The position numbers and the translations under genes were made by a program. From UBA5336 sp038522375 (lineage in GTDB: Bacteria; Pseudomonadota; Alphaproteobacteria; Caulobacterales; Hyphomonadaceae), in contig JBCBKE010000004.1 in NCBI GenBank assembly GCA_038522375.1, positions 10,613 to 74,612 on the forward strand: 64,000 bases of DNA, given 5' to 3'. The notes beneath the pieces were generated by a model. That model saw only the letters and a list, made by a program, of their open reading frames with translations. It had not been told where the DNA came from and made no database searches. Shown here piece by piece: positions 8,492 to 18,400 of the stretch (its first letter is position 1; every line of letters begins with the position of its first letter).

Positions 8492-10173
8492 CAGACAAGA
8501 CAGATCGATCGGAGCTGCTCTTCCTGCCGCTTGGCGGATGTGAAGAGATCGGCATGAACCTCAACGCCTATGGCTTTGGCCCGCCGGAGGACCGGCGCTG
8601 GATCCTCGCCGATATCGGCGTGACGTTCGGCGACGACCGGACGCCGGGGATCGACCTGATCTGCGCGGATCCCGAATACCTCGTAGGCGAGACGATCGAG
8701 GCGATCTTCCTGACCCACGCCCACGAGGACCATATCGGCGCAGTTGGCCTTCTGTATCCACGGCTGAAAACCCGTGCGCCGATGTATGCGACGCCGTTCA
8801 CGGCAGAACTTGTCAGGCAGAAGCTGCGAGAGCGGGGGATCGACGACAAGGCGATGCTGCATGAGATCCCCCTGGGCGCGACGATTGATGCCGGGCCCTT
8901 CAGCGTCGAGTATGTGCGGCTGACCCATTCCATCCCCGAGCCCAACGCCCTCGCCATCAGCACGCCGTTGGGGACGGTCCTGCATACCGGCGACTGGAAG
9001 ATCGACCCTGACCCTCGGCTGGGCGAAACGACCGATATCGCACGTCTGACGGCCATTGGAGACGCGGGCGTGCTGGCGATGGTCTGTGACAGCACGAATG
9101 TGTTCGAGGAGGGCGAGGCCGGTTCCGAAGCCACGGTCCGGGCGTCGCTGGAAGCCTTGATCTCAGAGCAAGCCGGGCGGGTTGCAGTCACCACCTTTGC
9201 GTCCAATGTGGCCCGGGTACAGAGCGTGATCGAAGCTGCACAGGCGTGCGGGCGGAGCGTCTGTCTGGTGGGCCGGTCCATGTTCCGGATAACCGATGCC
9301 GCGAAACAGGTCGGTCTCCTCGGGAAAGAGGTGACGTTCATCACCGACGAGGAGGCGAGCTATCTGCCGCCCGAGAATGTCCTTTATCTCTGCACCGGCA
9401 GCCAGGGGGAAGAGCGTGCGGCGCTGACCAGGATCGCGAAGGGTGAACACCGCCATGTCAGCCTGAGCCGCAGCGACACTGTGATTTTCTCATCGAGGGT
9501 CATCCCGGGCAATGAGCGCGGCATCTTCGATCTGATGAACCGCTTTGCCGACAAGGGTATCCGCGTCATCACCGACCGGATGTGCAAGGATCCGATCCAT
9601 GTTTCCGGTCACCCCTGCCGGGACGAACTGGCGAAGATGTATGGCTGGATCCGTCCACAGGTTTCAGTCCCGGTGCATGGCGAACGCCGCCATACGCTCG
9701 AACACGCCTTGTTCGCCGAAAGCCTCCAGGTGCCCATGAGCGTCGTGCCGCGTAACGGTGAGTTGGTGCGCCTGGCCCCTGGGGATCCCGAGATCATCGA
9801 CGAAGTGCCCTCGGGGCGGCTGATGCTGGATGGTGATCATCTGGTTCCCGATAACGCGGCCGCATTGGGAGAGCGCCTTCGATTGGCGAGCTTCGGGTAT
9901 CTCCACGTCAGCGTGGCGATCGACGAGGATGATGGCGTGATCGACGGCCCACTCGTGACGGCCCGGGGGCTGTCGGAACCGGATGGACGGTTGGCCGATG
10001 AGTCAATTGATGCACTGGATGAAGCGGCCGAAGCCGCCGTCGAGGGTATGAAACGCCGTGATCTTGACGATGATGATGCGGTCGAAAGGGCCATAGGCCG
10101 TGCCGTGCGCCGGGCGGCGGAGAAGACTTTCGGACGCAAGCCTATCGTCGATGTGACGGTACTCAGGAGCTAG
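8488..10173 (+). CDS. rnj: ribonuclease J
   Basis: At 561 residues this is a metallo-beta-lactamase/beta-CASP ribonuclease with 5' exonuclease and endonuclease activity in RNA maturation and decay. The Zn-binding THAHEDH motif is at 76-82 (His 77, 79, Asp 81, His 82). A further His/Asp pattern, HTGDWKIDPDP, and the beta-CASP segment HVSGHPCRDEL follow. The C-terminal domain is rich in Asp and Glu. Presence downstream of coaX is standard for alphaproteobacteria. It starts by a 4-base overlap with coaX. Confidence 0.95.
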   Translation: MTDKTDRSELLFLPLGGCEEIGMNLNAYGFGPPEDRRWILADIGVTFGDDRTPGIDLICADPEYLVGETIEAIFLTHAHEDHIGAVGLLYPRLKTRAPMYATPFTAELVRQKLRERGIDDKAMLHEIPLGATIDAGPFSVEYVRLTHSIPEPNALAISTPLGTVLHTGDWKIDPDPRLGETTDIARLTAIGDAGVLAMVCDSTNVFEEGEAGSEATVRASLEALISEQAGRVAVTTFASNVARVQSVIEAAQACGRSVCLVGRSMFRITDAAKQVGLLGKEVTFITDEEASYLPPENVLYLCTGSQGEERAALTRIAKGEHRHVSLSRSDTVIFSSRVIPGNERGIFDLMNRFADKGIRVITDRMCKDPIHVSGHPCRDELAKMYGWIRPQVSVPVHGERRHTLEHALFAESLQVPMSVVPRNGELVRLAPGDPEIIDEVPSGRLMLDGDHLVPDNAAALGERLRLASFGYLHVSVAIDEDDGVIDGPLVTARGLSEPDGRLADESIDALDEAAEAAVEGMKRRDLDDDDAVERAIGRAVRRAAEKTFGRKPIVDVTVLRS

Positions 10174-10184
10174 GAGGAGACCCC

Positions 10185-10613
10185 ATGAGCGATTTTCAGA
10201 TCGGACCGTTGAACCATGTGGGCGTTGCGGTTCCGAACCTCGGCGAAGCCATCGAAACCTATCGGACCCTCTATGGCGCGACCGATATCACCACGCCGTT
10301 CGATATGCCTGAGCAGGGGGTCAAGGTCTGTTTTGTCAACCTGCCCAACTCCCAGATCGAACTGATCGAGCCCCTTAACGAGGAGAGCCCGATCCACAAT
10401 TTCATCCAGAAGAACCCCAGGGGCGGGCAGCATCATGTCTGTTTCGAAGTGCCCGACATTCACGAGGCCGTGGAAGAAATGGGAAAACGGGGTGCCACAG
10501 TGCTTGGGAAACCCAGGATCGGCGCCCATGGAACGCTGATCATCTTCGTCCATCCCAAAAACTCCAACGGTGTCCTGATAGAGTTGATGGAAACCCCCAA
10601 GGGTGATCATTAG
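10185..10613 (+). CDS. mce: methylmalonyl-CoA epimerase
   Basis: This 142-residue VOC-fold protein interconverts (2R)- and (2S)-methylmalonyl-CoA in propionate metabolism. Metal ligands expected from the family are visible as His 11 (LNHVGVAV), Gln 57 (SQIELIE), His 84 (QHHVCFEV) and Glu 133 (VLIELME). An AGGAGG just after the rnj stop is a strong ribosome binding site. The family is well supported; the mutase partner is not in the window. Confidence 0.92.
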   Translation: MSDFQIGPLNHVGVAVPNLGEAIETYRTLYGATDITTPFDMPEQGVKVCFVNLPNSQIELIEPLNEESPIHNFIQKNPRGGQHHVCFEVPDIHEAVEEMGKRGATVLGKPRIGAHGTLIIFVHPKNSNGVLIELMETPKGDH

Positions 10614-10615
10614 AG

Positions 10616-10867
10616 ATGACCGTCACTGGCGCTATCGTCATGTTCGTCATCACCTGGTGGCTGAGCTTCTTTGTTGTGCTGCCGATCGGGGTGGCAGAAA
10701 AGGTGGGCGAGGGAGACGGAACGGGGGCTCAGGAACCTGGCGCACCGGTGAGCCCTCAGCTCGGCAAGAAGGTCCGATGGGCGACCATCGGTGCGGCGGG
10801 CATCACCGCCCTTTTGGGTGCGTCGACCTATATTCTGGATTTCGAAACCCTGTTCCTGGGGGGGTGA
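10616..10867 (+). CDS. DUF1467 family membrane protein
   Basis: This 83-residue protein has two predicted membrane spans (about 5-25 and 60-80) and a charged loop between them. The start reads TGAIVMFVITWWLSFFVVLPIG, the pattern of DUF1467 proteins found next to mce and proS in alphaproteobacteria. The function of the family is unknown. It begins 2 bases after mce, so it is co-translated. Confidence 0.85.
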   Translation: MTVTGAIVMFVITWWLSFFVVLPIGVAEKVGEGDGTGAQEPGAPVSPQLGKKVRWATIGAAGITALLGASTYILDFETLFLGG

Positions 10868-10874
10868 GGCGGTA

Positions 10875-11483
10875 TTGCGTCGGCTTCTGATCTATCTGCC
10901 AGCGATTGTGGGTGGATTTGGGGCAGGGGCCGCTGCGGCCTTGTTGGCAACCGGTATGGTCGGCGGGACCCGCGGCTTCGCGTTCAACGACGTTTCCATT
11001 GCCGGCTGGTCCTCCGATTGGTCCATCGGCTCAGAGGCCGCAGACCCGCTGACCAGGGCCCGGGTGGCGCGCCATGGGCTTTTGGCGCTTGCAAAAGAGG
11101 AAGCGGTGTATTTCACGCGCAGGGTGGATGATGCCGGGCAAGCCCTGACTGAGCGCTGCGTCTACCGGCTTTCGGGGGGCGACCAGCCCGCGGAGTGGTG
11201 GTCGATCACGCTTTACGATGATCAGAGCCGCCTGCCCATGAATGGGGGAACGGTCCTGTCCATTGACAAGACCCAGGTTGGGGAAGGACAGGCATGGTCT
11301 GCCCGTGTCGCAGCAACGCCCCCTGCAGACGACACGCACTTCCTGTCCAGCCAAGCTGGCGGACGGTTCGATCTGACCTTGCGCCTGTACAGGCCGAGCA
11401 GCCCATTGATCGAAGACCCAGAGACAAGGCTGAATCCCCCATCGATTGAGCGTGTGGGCTGTGATCGCGAGGGCGGCGGATGA
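10875..11483 (+). CDS. DUF1214 domain protein, membrane-anchored
   Basis: This protein of about 202 residues has an N-terminal membrane anchor (about 3-28), then a domain ending in FDLTLRLYRPSS and LNPPSIERVGC, the pattern of DUF1214. No ATG fits; a TTG at 10875 preceded by GAGGCGG is the best start. The open frame extends to 10791 but inside the previous gene. The stop overlaps the next gene (ATGA). DUF1214 is often fused to or paired with DUF1254, as here. Function unknown; probably a periplasmic-side membrane protein. Confidence 0.75.
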   Translation: MRRLLIYLPAIVGGFGAGAAAALLATGMVGGTRGFAFNDVSIAGWSSDWSIGSEAADPLTRARVARHGLLALAKEEAVYFTRRVDDAGQALTERCVYRLSGGDQPAEWWSITLYDDQSRLPMNGGTVLSIDKTQVGEGQAWSARVAATPPADDTHFLSSQAGGRFDLTLRLYRPSSPLIEDPETRLNPPSIERVGCDREGGG

Positions 11484-12001
11484 GGTGGATCGGTCCGGTA
11501 AGTGTATTCGCGCTCGCCGCCGTCGTGTCGTTTGTTGTACTGCTGGGGCTCATCCCTGGCATCATCATGGACCGCGCGATGGCAAATCTCGAATCCCGCG
11601 GCGTGCCCTTGCATGCGTTCGTCCTGTCGCCGCGGATCACGCCGGAGAGCCAGACCGTTGTCCGGCCGTCGCCGGATCTGGCCTATTCAATCTGCCGCTA
11701 CGACCTGTCTGACCCCGCCGCGGTCCTCACGGTGACGGCCGGCGCCTATGCGGACTACAGCTCCATTTCGTTCTTTGACGCCAGGACGGTGAACTTTGCC
11801 ACCGTCCGTCCGCCCCGCGGCCAGCAGGGCACAGTCCGCCTTCTTTCCCCCAGTGCCGCTGGGAACGGCGATGCCATCATTGCGCCCACAACGCGGGGAC
11901 TTGTTCTCATAAGGCGGCTCGCGCCCAGCCTTGACGATTACCAGCGTGTGGGGAGAACCAGTTCGCAGGACCGGTGTGAGCTGTCGGCAAACCCTGCATA
12001 G
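11480..12001 (+). CDS. DUF1254 domain protein, membrane-anchored
   Basis: This 173-residue protein has an N-terminal hydrophobic span (about 4-28). The following segment VVRPSPDLAYSICRYDLSD and YADYSSISFFDARTVNFATV match the DUF1254 pattern. It is translationally coupled to the DUF1214 gene. The two domains are joined in one chain in other bacteria, which suggests that these two products interact. No catalytic residues are known for the family. Confidence 0.75.
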   Translation: MRWIGPVSVFALAAVVSFVVLLGLIPGIIMDRAMANLESRGVPLHAFVLSPRITPESQTVVRPSPDLAYSICRYDLSDPAAVLTVTAGAYADYSSISFFDARTVNFATVRPPRGQQGTVRLLSPSAAGNGDAIIAPTTRGLVLIRRLAPSLDDYQRVGRTSSQDRCELSANPA

Positions 12002-12074
12002 GGCTGGTGCAAGTGGTCATTGCGCGCTAGCCACAGGGCGCCCAGATCTCTTGAAAGCAAGCGAGTGAAGTCCG

Positions 12075-13418
12075 ATGCGCATGAGCCGCTATTTCCTGCC
12101 CGTGACCAAAGACACCCCGTCCGATGCGGTGGTGGTGTCACACCAACTGATGCTCCGGGCTGGCATGGTCCGGCAGAACGGAGCGGGCATCTACTCCTGG
12201 TTGCCGCTGGGGTTTCGGGTTCTCAAGAAGATCGAACAGGTGGTGCGCGAGGAAATGGACCGGGCCGGCGCAATTGAAATGCTCATGCCCACGATCCAGC
12301 AGGCCGATCTCTGGCGAGAGTCCGGGCGCTACGATGCCTATGGCCCCGAAATGCTGCGGATCCATGACCGCCACGAACGCGAGATGCTGTTCGGGCCGAC
12401 CAATGAAGAGCTGATCACTGATATCTTCAAGGCCTATGTGAAGAGCTACAAGCAACTCCCCATGAACCTTTACCATATCCAGTGGAAGTTCCGCGACGAG
12501 ATCCGCCCACGCTTTGGCGTGATGCGCGGCCGCGAATTCCTCATGAAGGACGCTTACAGCTTCGACGTGGACCAGGCGGCGGCGCGGATATCCTACCAAC
12601 GGATGTTCGCCGCCTACCTGAATACGTTCGACCGGTTGGGCATAACGGCCATCCCCATGAAAGCTGATCCCGGACCCATAGGCGGCGATTTGAGCCACGA
12701 ATTTCTCATCCTTGCCGATAGCGGGGAAAGCGCCGTGTTCTGCGATAGGGAAATCCTTGATGTCCCCCCGCCGGGCGCTGATTTCGACTTCGAGGATCTG
12801 GACGCTCTGGCGTCGGAGATGGAAAAGCGGACAGCGTTTTATGCTGCCACCGAAGAAAAGCATGATGAGGCGGCGTTTGCGAAGCTGCCAAAGGCGCGGC
12901 AGGTTTCAGCGCGGGGCATCGAAGTCGGTCATATCTTCTATTTTGGCACCAAGTACTCGGGGTCGATGGGGGCGTCTGTCCAGATGGCGGATGGCCAGTA
13001 TGCCGATGTCCATGGCGGCAGTTACGGGATTGGCGTTTCCCGGATTGCGGCCGCCGTTATCGAAGCGTCCAATGACGATGCGGGGATAATCTGGCCCGAT
13101 GCTGTTGCCCCCTTTGACGTGGGCCTGATTTCGCTCCGCCCGAAGGATGAGGCGGTTTCGACTGCGGCAGATGAGGCCTACACCAAGCTGCAGGCAGCGG
13201 GGCTGGATGTGCTCTATGATGAGCGCGACGACCGGCCGGGGGGAAAGTTTGCGACGATGGACCTGATCGGTTTGCCCTGGCAGATGGCGATCGGACCAAG
13301 GGGGCTGGAAAAGGGTGTCGTGGAACTCAAGCACCGTGCAAGCGGGGACAAGGAAGAGGTGTCCCTCGAAAGTGCGCTCGCCAGGCTGACCGAGGGGCGA
13401 GGCCAGGCGTCGGCGTGA
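12075..13418 (+). CDS. proS: prolyl-tRNA synthetase, short alphaproteobacterial type
   Basis: This 447-residue class II aminoacyl-tRNA synthetase charges tRNA-Pro. Motif 2 appears in QWKFRDEIRPRFGVMRGREF, motif 3 in GSYGIGVSRIAAAVIEAS, and an anticodon-binding domain at the end (FDVGLISLRP onward). The large editing insertion of the E. coli enzyme is absent, which is normal for this class. The ATG at 12075 gives MRMSRYFLPV; ATG 12081 is an alternative. The gene overlaps lolC by 4 bases (GTGA). Confidence 0.96.
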   Translation: MRMSRYFLPVTKDTPSDAVVVSHQLMLRAGMVRQNGAGIYSWLPLGFRVLKKIEQVVREEMDRAGAIEMLMPTIQQADLWRESGRYDAYGPEMLRIHDRHEREMLFGPTNEELITDIFKAYVKSYKQLPMNLYHIQWKFRDEIRPRFGVMRGREFLMKDAYSFDVDQAAARISYQRMFAAYLNTFDRLGITAIPMKADPGPIGGDLSHEFLILADSGESAVFCDREILDVPPPGADFDFEDLDALASEMEKRTAFYAATEEKHDEAAFAKLPKARQVSARGIEVGHIFYFGTKYSGSMGASVQMADGQYADVHGGSYGIGVSRIAAAVIEASNDDAGIIWPDAVAPFDVGLISLRPKDEAVSTAADEAYTKLQAAGLDVLYDERDDRPGGKFATMDLIGLPWQMAIGPRGLEKGVVELKHRASGDKEEVSLESALARLTEGRGQASA

Positions 13419-14692
13419 CGACCCAGGCCGCCCCTTTCGGAAAGGTCGAACGGACCCTCGCCTGGCGTTACCTTCGCGCCAAGCGAGAACATGGCGGTGC
13501 GTCCCTCACGGCTGTGATTTCGTTCATCGGTATCGCCTTGGCGGTGTGGGCGCTGATTGCGATCATGTCGATCATGGCGGGCTTCAGGGCAACGCTTCTC
13601 GATGCCCTGCTGGGTGGACAGCCCCACGTCTATGCGTCGGTCAGCGATGTGCCAGCCAGTGATGTCGATCCGGTTCTCGATATCATTCGCGGCGTGGACG
13701 GTATCGCATCGGCCTACCCCTTCCTCGAAGAGCAGGTCCTTGCGATCCATGAGGGCGTCTCATCAGGGGGCGCGCTTGTGAAGTCGATCAGCACCGATGA
13801 GTTGCAAGTCCTGCCATTTCTTGAGGATGGCGGCGCTGCAGCGATCGAGGCAGGCTTCGGACAGGGCCGGTTTGGCGGTGATGTCATCCTGATGGGCGCC
13901 TTCCTCGCATCGGACCTGCGTCTCTCAGCGGGCGACAAGGTCCGCCTGATCTCCCAGGAAACCACAGCATCGCCCTTTGGCACAACGCCCCGCTCGAAAA
14001 CCTATACCGTAGGGGGACTGTTCAAGACGGGGAGTGTCGAACTCGACAAGGCGTACATCTTCATGCCGCTCGAACAGGGACAGATATTCTTCAACAAACG
14101 GGATCGGTATGAGTTCCTCGACATCCGGCTCGATGACCCTGAGGAGACCCAGGCCGCCATGGCCCGTATCCGCGATGCCGTGCCGGGGTTCCTGTTCATG
14201 TTCGACTGGCAGAGCCAGAGGGGCGCCTATCTCGGCGCACTGAACCTCGAGCGCTCCATGATGCGTCTTGTCATGCTTGTCCTGATCACGATTACCGCTC
14301 TCAACATCATCACCGGCGTTGTGATGCTGGTGAAGAACAAGACGCGGGATATTGCCATCCTGCGCACCATTGGCGCATCCCGGTCGTCGATGATGCGCGT
14401 GTTTGTCATGATTGGCGGGTTTCTTGGTATCGCCGGGGCGGTCACGGGAACGGTGCTGGGTGTGCTGACAGTGACCTACATTTCGGAAATCGAGGCGTTT
14501 CTGGGCTGGGTGCGGGGAGCGCCCCTCTTCCCGCCCGATGTCTATGGTCTCGAAGGCCTGCCGGCACGCCTGGACTGGGCCGAAGTGATCTTCACCTTCC
14601 TCTGGTCCACGTCAATGTCGGTACTGGTGACGCTCTGGCCAGCATGGCGGGCAGCCCAACTCGATCCGGTCGAAGCGCTGAGGTTCGAGTGA
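13415..14692 (+). CDS. lolC: lipoprotein-releasing ABC transporter permease (LolC/LolE family)
   Basis: This 425-residue inner-membrane permease releases lipoproteins to the LolA chaperone. An N-terminal motif WRYLRAKREHGG precedes the first span (about 27-52). A MacB-like periplasmic domain follows, then three C-terminal spans with DIAILRTIGASRSSMMRVF, the coupling-helix region seen in LolC/E. Only one permease gene is present, so it may form a homodimer (LolF-like) rather than a C/E pair. The GTG start overlaps proS and the stop overlaps lolD. Confidence 0.93.
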   Translation: MTTQAAPFGKVERTLAWRYLRAKREHGGASLTAVISFIGIALAVWALIAIMSIMAGFRATLLDALLGGQPHVYASVSDVPASDVDPVLDIIRGVDGIASAYPFLEEQVLAIHEGVSSGGALVKSISTDELQVLPFLEDGGAAAIEAGFGQGRFGGDVILMGAFLASDLRLSAGDKVRLISQETTASPFGTTPRSKTYTVGGLFKTGSVELDKAYIFMPLEQGQIFFNKRDRYEFLDIRLDDPEETQAAMARIRDAVPGFLFMFDWQSQRGAYLGALNLERSMMRLVMLVLITITALNIITGVVMLVKNKTRDIAILRTIGASRSSMMRVFVMIGGFLGIAGAVTGTVLGVLTVTYISEIEAFLGWVRGAPLFPPDVYGLEGLPARLDWAEVIFTFLWSTSMSVLVTLWPAWRAAQLDPVEALRFE

Positions 14693-15405
14693 TGACGGCA
14701 GTCCTTGATCTTGTCGATATCCAGCGGACCTACCAATCCGGCGAGAAGACGCTGCACGTGCTGCGTGGCGCGGATCTGAGCCTTCAGGCCGGCGAGTTGG
14801 TGGGGCTTGTGGGCCCTTCAGGGTCGGGAAAGTCGACGCTGCTGCACACAGCGGGTCTTCTTGAAAAGCCCGAGAGCGGGAAAGTGCTGCTTGATGGGAT
14901 CGATTGCCTGTCCCTGTCAGATCGTCAGCGCACCGCCGTGCGCCGGGAAAAGCTGGGCTTTGTCTACCAGTTCCACCATCTGCTTCCCGAGTTCAGCGCG
15001 GCCGACAACATCGCCATGCCGCTCCTATTCGGGGGTTTGCCCGCCGGGGCAGCCCGTGAAAAGGCCGAACGGTTGCTGGACGCGATGGGCCTGACCGACC
15101 GGGGCCATCACCAGCCTGCGCAGCTTTCCGGCGGCGAACAACAGCGTGTTGCCATTGCCCGGGCACTGGCCAATGATCCCCGGCTGGTGATCGCCGATGA
15201 GCCCACGGGCAATCTTGACCCGGCCACCACTGAACGGGTCTTCGGAGCCTTGATTTCCCTGGCCCGGAATGAGGGGGCCGCGGTCCTGGTGGCCACGCAC
15301 AATATGGGCCTTACGCGGCATATGGATCGGGTTCTTACCCTTGGTGAGGGCGTGTTGGTTCCGTTTCAGCGTCCGTCAGAAATCTCCACAGGTTCTTTTG
15401 CGTAA
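14692..15405 (+). CDS. lolD: lipoprotein-releasing ABC transporter ATPase
   Basis: This 237-residue ATPase powers the LolCDE exporter. Walker A is GPSGSGKS, the Q-loop is near GFVYQFHHLLPEFSAADNI, the signature is LSGGEQQR, and Walker B is LVIADEPTGNLD. The ATG at 14692 overlaps the lolC stop; the open frame upstream of it lies inside lolC. About 80 bases separate it from dnaE, including a LexA-like box. Confidence 0.95.
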   Translation: MTAVLDLVDIQRTYQSGEKTLHVLRGADLSLQAGELVGLVGPSGSGKSTLLHTAGLLEKPESGKVLLDGIDCLSLSDRQRTAVRREKLGFVYQFHHLLPEFSAADNIAMPLLFGGLPAGAAREKAERLLDAMGLTDRGHHQPAQLSGGEQQRVAIARALANDPRLVIADEPTGNLDPATTERVFGALISLARNEGAAVLVATHNMGLTRHMDRVLTLGEGVLVPFQRPSEISTGSFA

Positions 15406-15421
15406 CGCACGGAGCGGGCTG

Positions 15422-15436
15422 GAACAAGACTGGAAC
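15422..15436 (+). promoter_or_regulatory. putative LexA (SOS) box upstream of dnaE
   Basis: The sequence GAACAAGACTGGAAC is an exact GAAC-N7-GAAC, the complement of the GTTC-N7-GTTC operator used by many alphaproteobacterial LexA proteins. It lies 52 bases before the dnaE start in the short lolD-dnaE gap, a plausible operator position. Eight fixed bases are expected about twice by chance in 64 kb on both strands, so the intergenic position is what lends weight. Confidence 0.45.
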
Positions 15437-15488
15437 ATGGGCGAATCGGGGGCTATTGTCGGCGCGGGCAATATGAACGGACCAGGCC

Positions 15489-18400
15489 ATGGGCGCGCCG
15501 CAATTCATCCACCTCGGGGTCAAGTCCAGCTATTCGCTGCTCCAAAGCATGGTGACGCCAAAAGCGCTGTCGCAGTGGCTCACTGAGCAGCGCATGCCTG
15601 CCGTGGCCGTCGCAGACCACAATTGCCTGTTCGGCGCGCTGGAGTTTTCGGAGCTATTGGCGGGGGTCGGTATCCAGCCGATCATGGCATGCACGTTCGA
15701 TATCACGGACGGAAAACCGAAGACCGCCCTGAGCCAGGTATCGCTGTATGCCCAGAATGCAGCCGGCTACCGCCGCCTCATGGCGCTCTCGTCCCTGGCG
15801 TTTCTGGAGGCGAAGGATGGCCTTCCGAAACTCGATCGCAAGCACCTTCTGGACGACACTGAAGGCCTGATCCTCCTGACCGGCGGAAGCCTTGGCGACG
15901 TTGGCGATCTGTGTGCGAAGGGCAAGATCGAGGAAGCCGGCGCAGCGCTGGATAGCCTGGCGAAGGCCTATCCAGGCCGGTGCTATGTGGAGATCACCCG
16001 CCACGGCACCCAGGCAGAACGCGACAGCGAAGCCCCGATGCTGGACCTCGCATATGCGGCGGGTCTGCCGGTGGTGGCAACCCATGATGTCCGGTTCGTA
16101 AAGCCGGAAGACGCCGAAGCCCACGATGCGATGATGTGTATCGCGAACGGACGCTACCTCGGCGAAGATGATCGGCCCAGGGTGGAGCCGAGCCAGTATC
16201 TGAAGACGGCCGAAGAGATGGCGACCTTGTTCGCCGACCTTCCCGAAGCGATTGAGCGGACGGCAGAGATCGCTCAGCGGTGTGCGATCAAGGCCGAACT
16301 GCACCAACCCATATTACCGAGCTTCAGCGACGAGGCCGATGGGGAGGCAAGGGAGTTGCGCCGCCAGGCCGAAGCGGGGCTCGCCGGTCGTCTGGCGGAT
16401 GCGGACCAGCTCTATGCCAGCCGTGAGACCTATGCTGAGCGGCTCGATTACGAGTTGGGCATCATCGAGAAGATGGGGTTTCCCGGCTACTTCCTCATTG
16501 TCTCGGACTTCATCAAGTGGGCCAAGGAGCAGGACATTCCAGTGGGCCCGGGCCGTGGGTCGGGGGCCGGGTCGCTGGTGGCCTGGTCACTGCTGATCAC
16601 CGATCTCGACCCGCTTCGGTTCGACCTGCTGTTCGAACGGTTCCTGAACCCGGAAAGAGTATCGATGCCAGATTTCGATATCGATTTCTGCCAGGAGCGA
16701 CGCGGAGAGGTCATCCGTTACGTCCGCGACAAGTATGGCGCCGACAGCGTCGCCATGATCATCACGTTCGGCACGCTCCAGGCCAAGGCCGTCGTGCGGG
16801 ATGTGGGCCGGGTGATGCAGATGCCCTACGGTCAGGTCGACCGCTTGGCAAAGCTGATCCCGTTCAACCCTGCCAATCCTCCAAAGCTCCAGGAAGCGAT
16901 CGATGACGAGCCGAAGTTCGATGAGGAGATCGAGAAGGATTCGAGGGTCGGGGACCTCCTGAAAACAGCCCTTCAGCTTGAGGGGCTATACCGGTCTGCC
17001 GGGACCCATGCGGCGGGCGTGGTGATCGCCGACAGGCCACTGACCGAGATCGTCCCGCTTTACAACGATCCCCGGTCTGAGTTGCCGGCGACCCAATTCA
17101 ACATGAAGTGGGCTGAACTGGGCGGTTTGGTGAAGTTCGACTTTCTCGGTCTCAAGACGCTGACCGTGATTGATCGGGCGCTGAAGTTCATTCGGCGGGA
17201 CGGGGGCGATGTGACCGCTGCCTGGGAAAGTCTTGATGATCCGGCGACCTACGACCTGATGGCCTCTGGCGAAACCCTCGGTGTGTTCCAGCTGGAAGGC
17301 CAGGGCATGCGTGACACCCTGAAAAAGGTCCGGCCCGGTAATATCGAAGATGTCATCGCGATCATTTCACTCTACAGGCCTGGGCCGATGGACAACATCC
17401 CCGTCTACGTCCAGGGCAAGGAGGATCCCTCGACCATCTCCTACCAGCATCCAGACCTGAAACCGATCCTGGAAGCCACTTACGGGGTGCCGGTCTACCA
17501 GGAACAGGTGATGCGGATGGCCCAGGAAATCGCCGGCTATTCGCTGGGCGAGGCTGACCTTCTCCGCCGGGCCATGGGCAAGAAGAAGAAAGAGGAAATG
17601 GACAAGCAGCGGGCCCGCTTCGTGCAGGGCGCGGCTGAACTCAAGAACATTGATGGGGACCTGGCGAACGAGATTTTCGACACAATGGCGAAGTTCGCGG
17701 GCTATGGCTTCAACAAGTCCCACGCCGCAGCGTATGCCCAGATCGGTTACCATACGGGCTATCTGAAGTGCCATCACCCGGTCGCTTTCCTGGCCGCCTC
17801 GATGAGCCTCGATATCCACAATACCGACAAACTGGCCGCTTTTTTCCAGGAGGCCAAACGGCTGAAAATCCCCGTGAGGGCCCCCGACGTGACCCGCTCG
17901 ACCGCCGACTTTGATGTGGACGGCGACACAATCGTCTACGCCCTCGGCGCCTTGAAGGGCGTCGGCCTGGAAGCCATGCGCCATCTGGAGAAAGTGCGGG
18001 CCGAGACACCCTTCAAGAGCCTCCAGAGCTTTGCCGAAACGGTCGATCCACGGGAGCTCAACAAGAAGGCCTTCGAGCAGTTGTCCCGGGCCGGAGCGTT
18101 CGATGCCCTGGAGCCGAACCGGGCGCGGGCCCTTGGGGGCGCGCCCACCTTGTCGGCGCTGTGCTCGAGTGCCGCAGAGGACCGGGCAGGGGGGCAGGGC
18201 GGGCTCTTCGGTGAAAGCGAGCCCTCCGCACAGGTCACCCTCCCCAAGACAAAGGACTGGAGCGTACAGCGGCGGCTTGATGAGGAGTTCAAGGCGATCG
18301 GCTTCTACTTCTCGGGCCATCCGCTCGATGATGTGCTGCAGGGATTGGACCGGGACCGGGTGACGCTTGCGATGGAGATCGGGGCCCGCGCCGAGGACGG

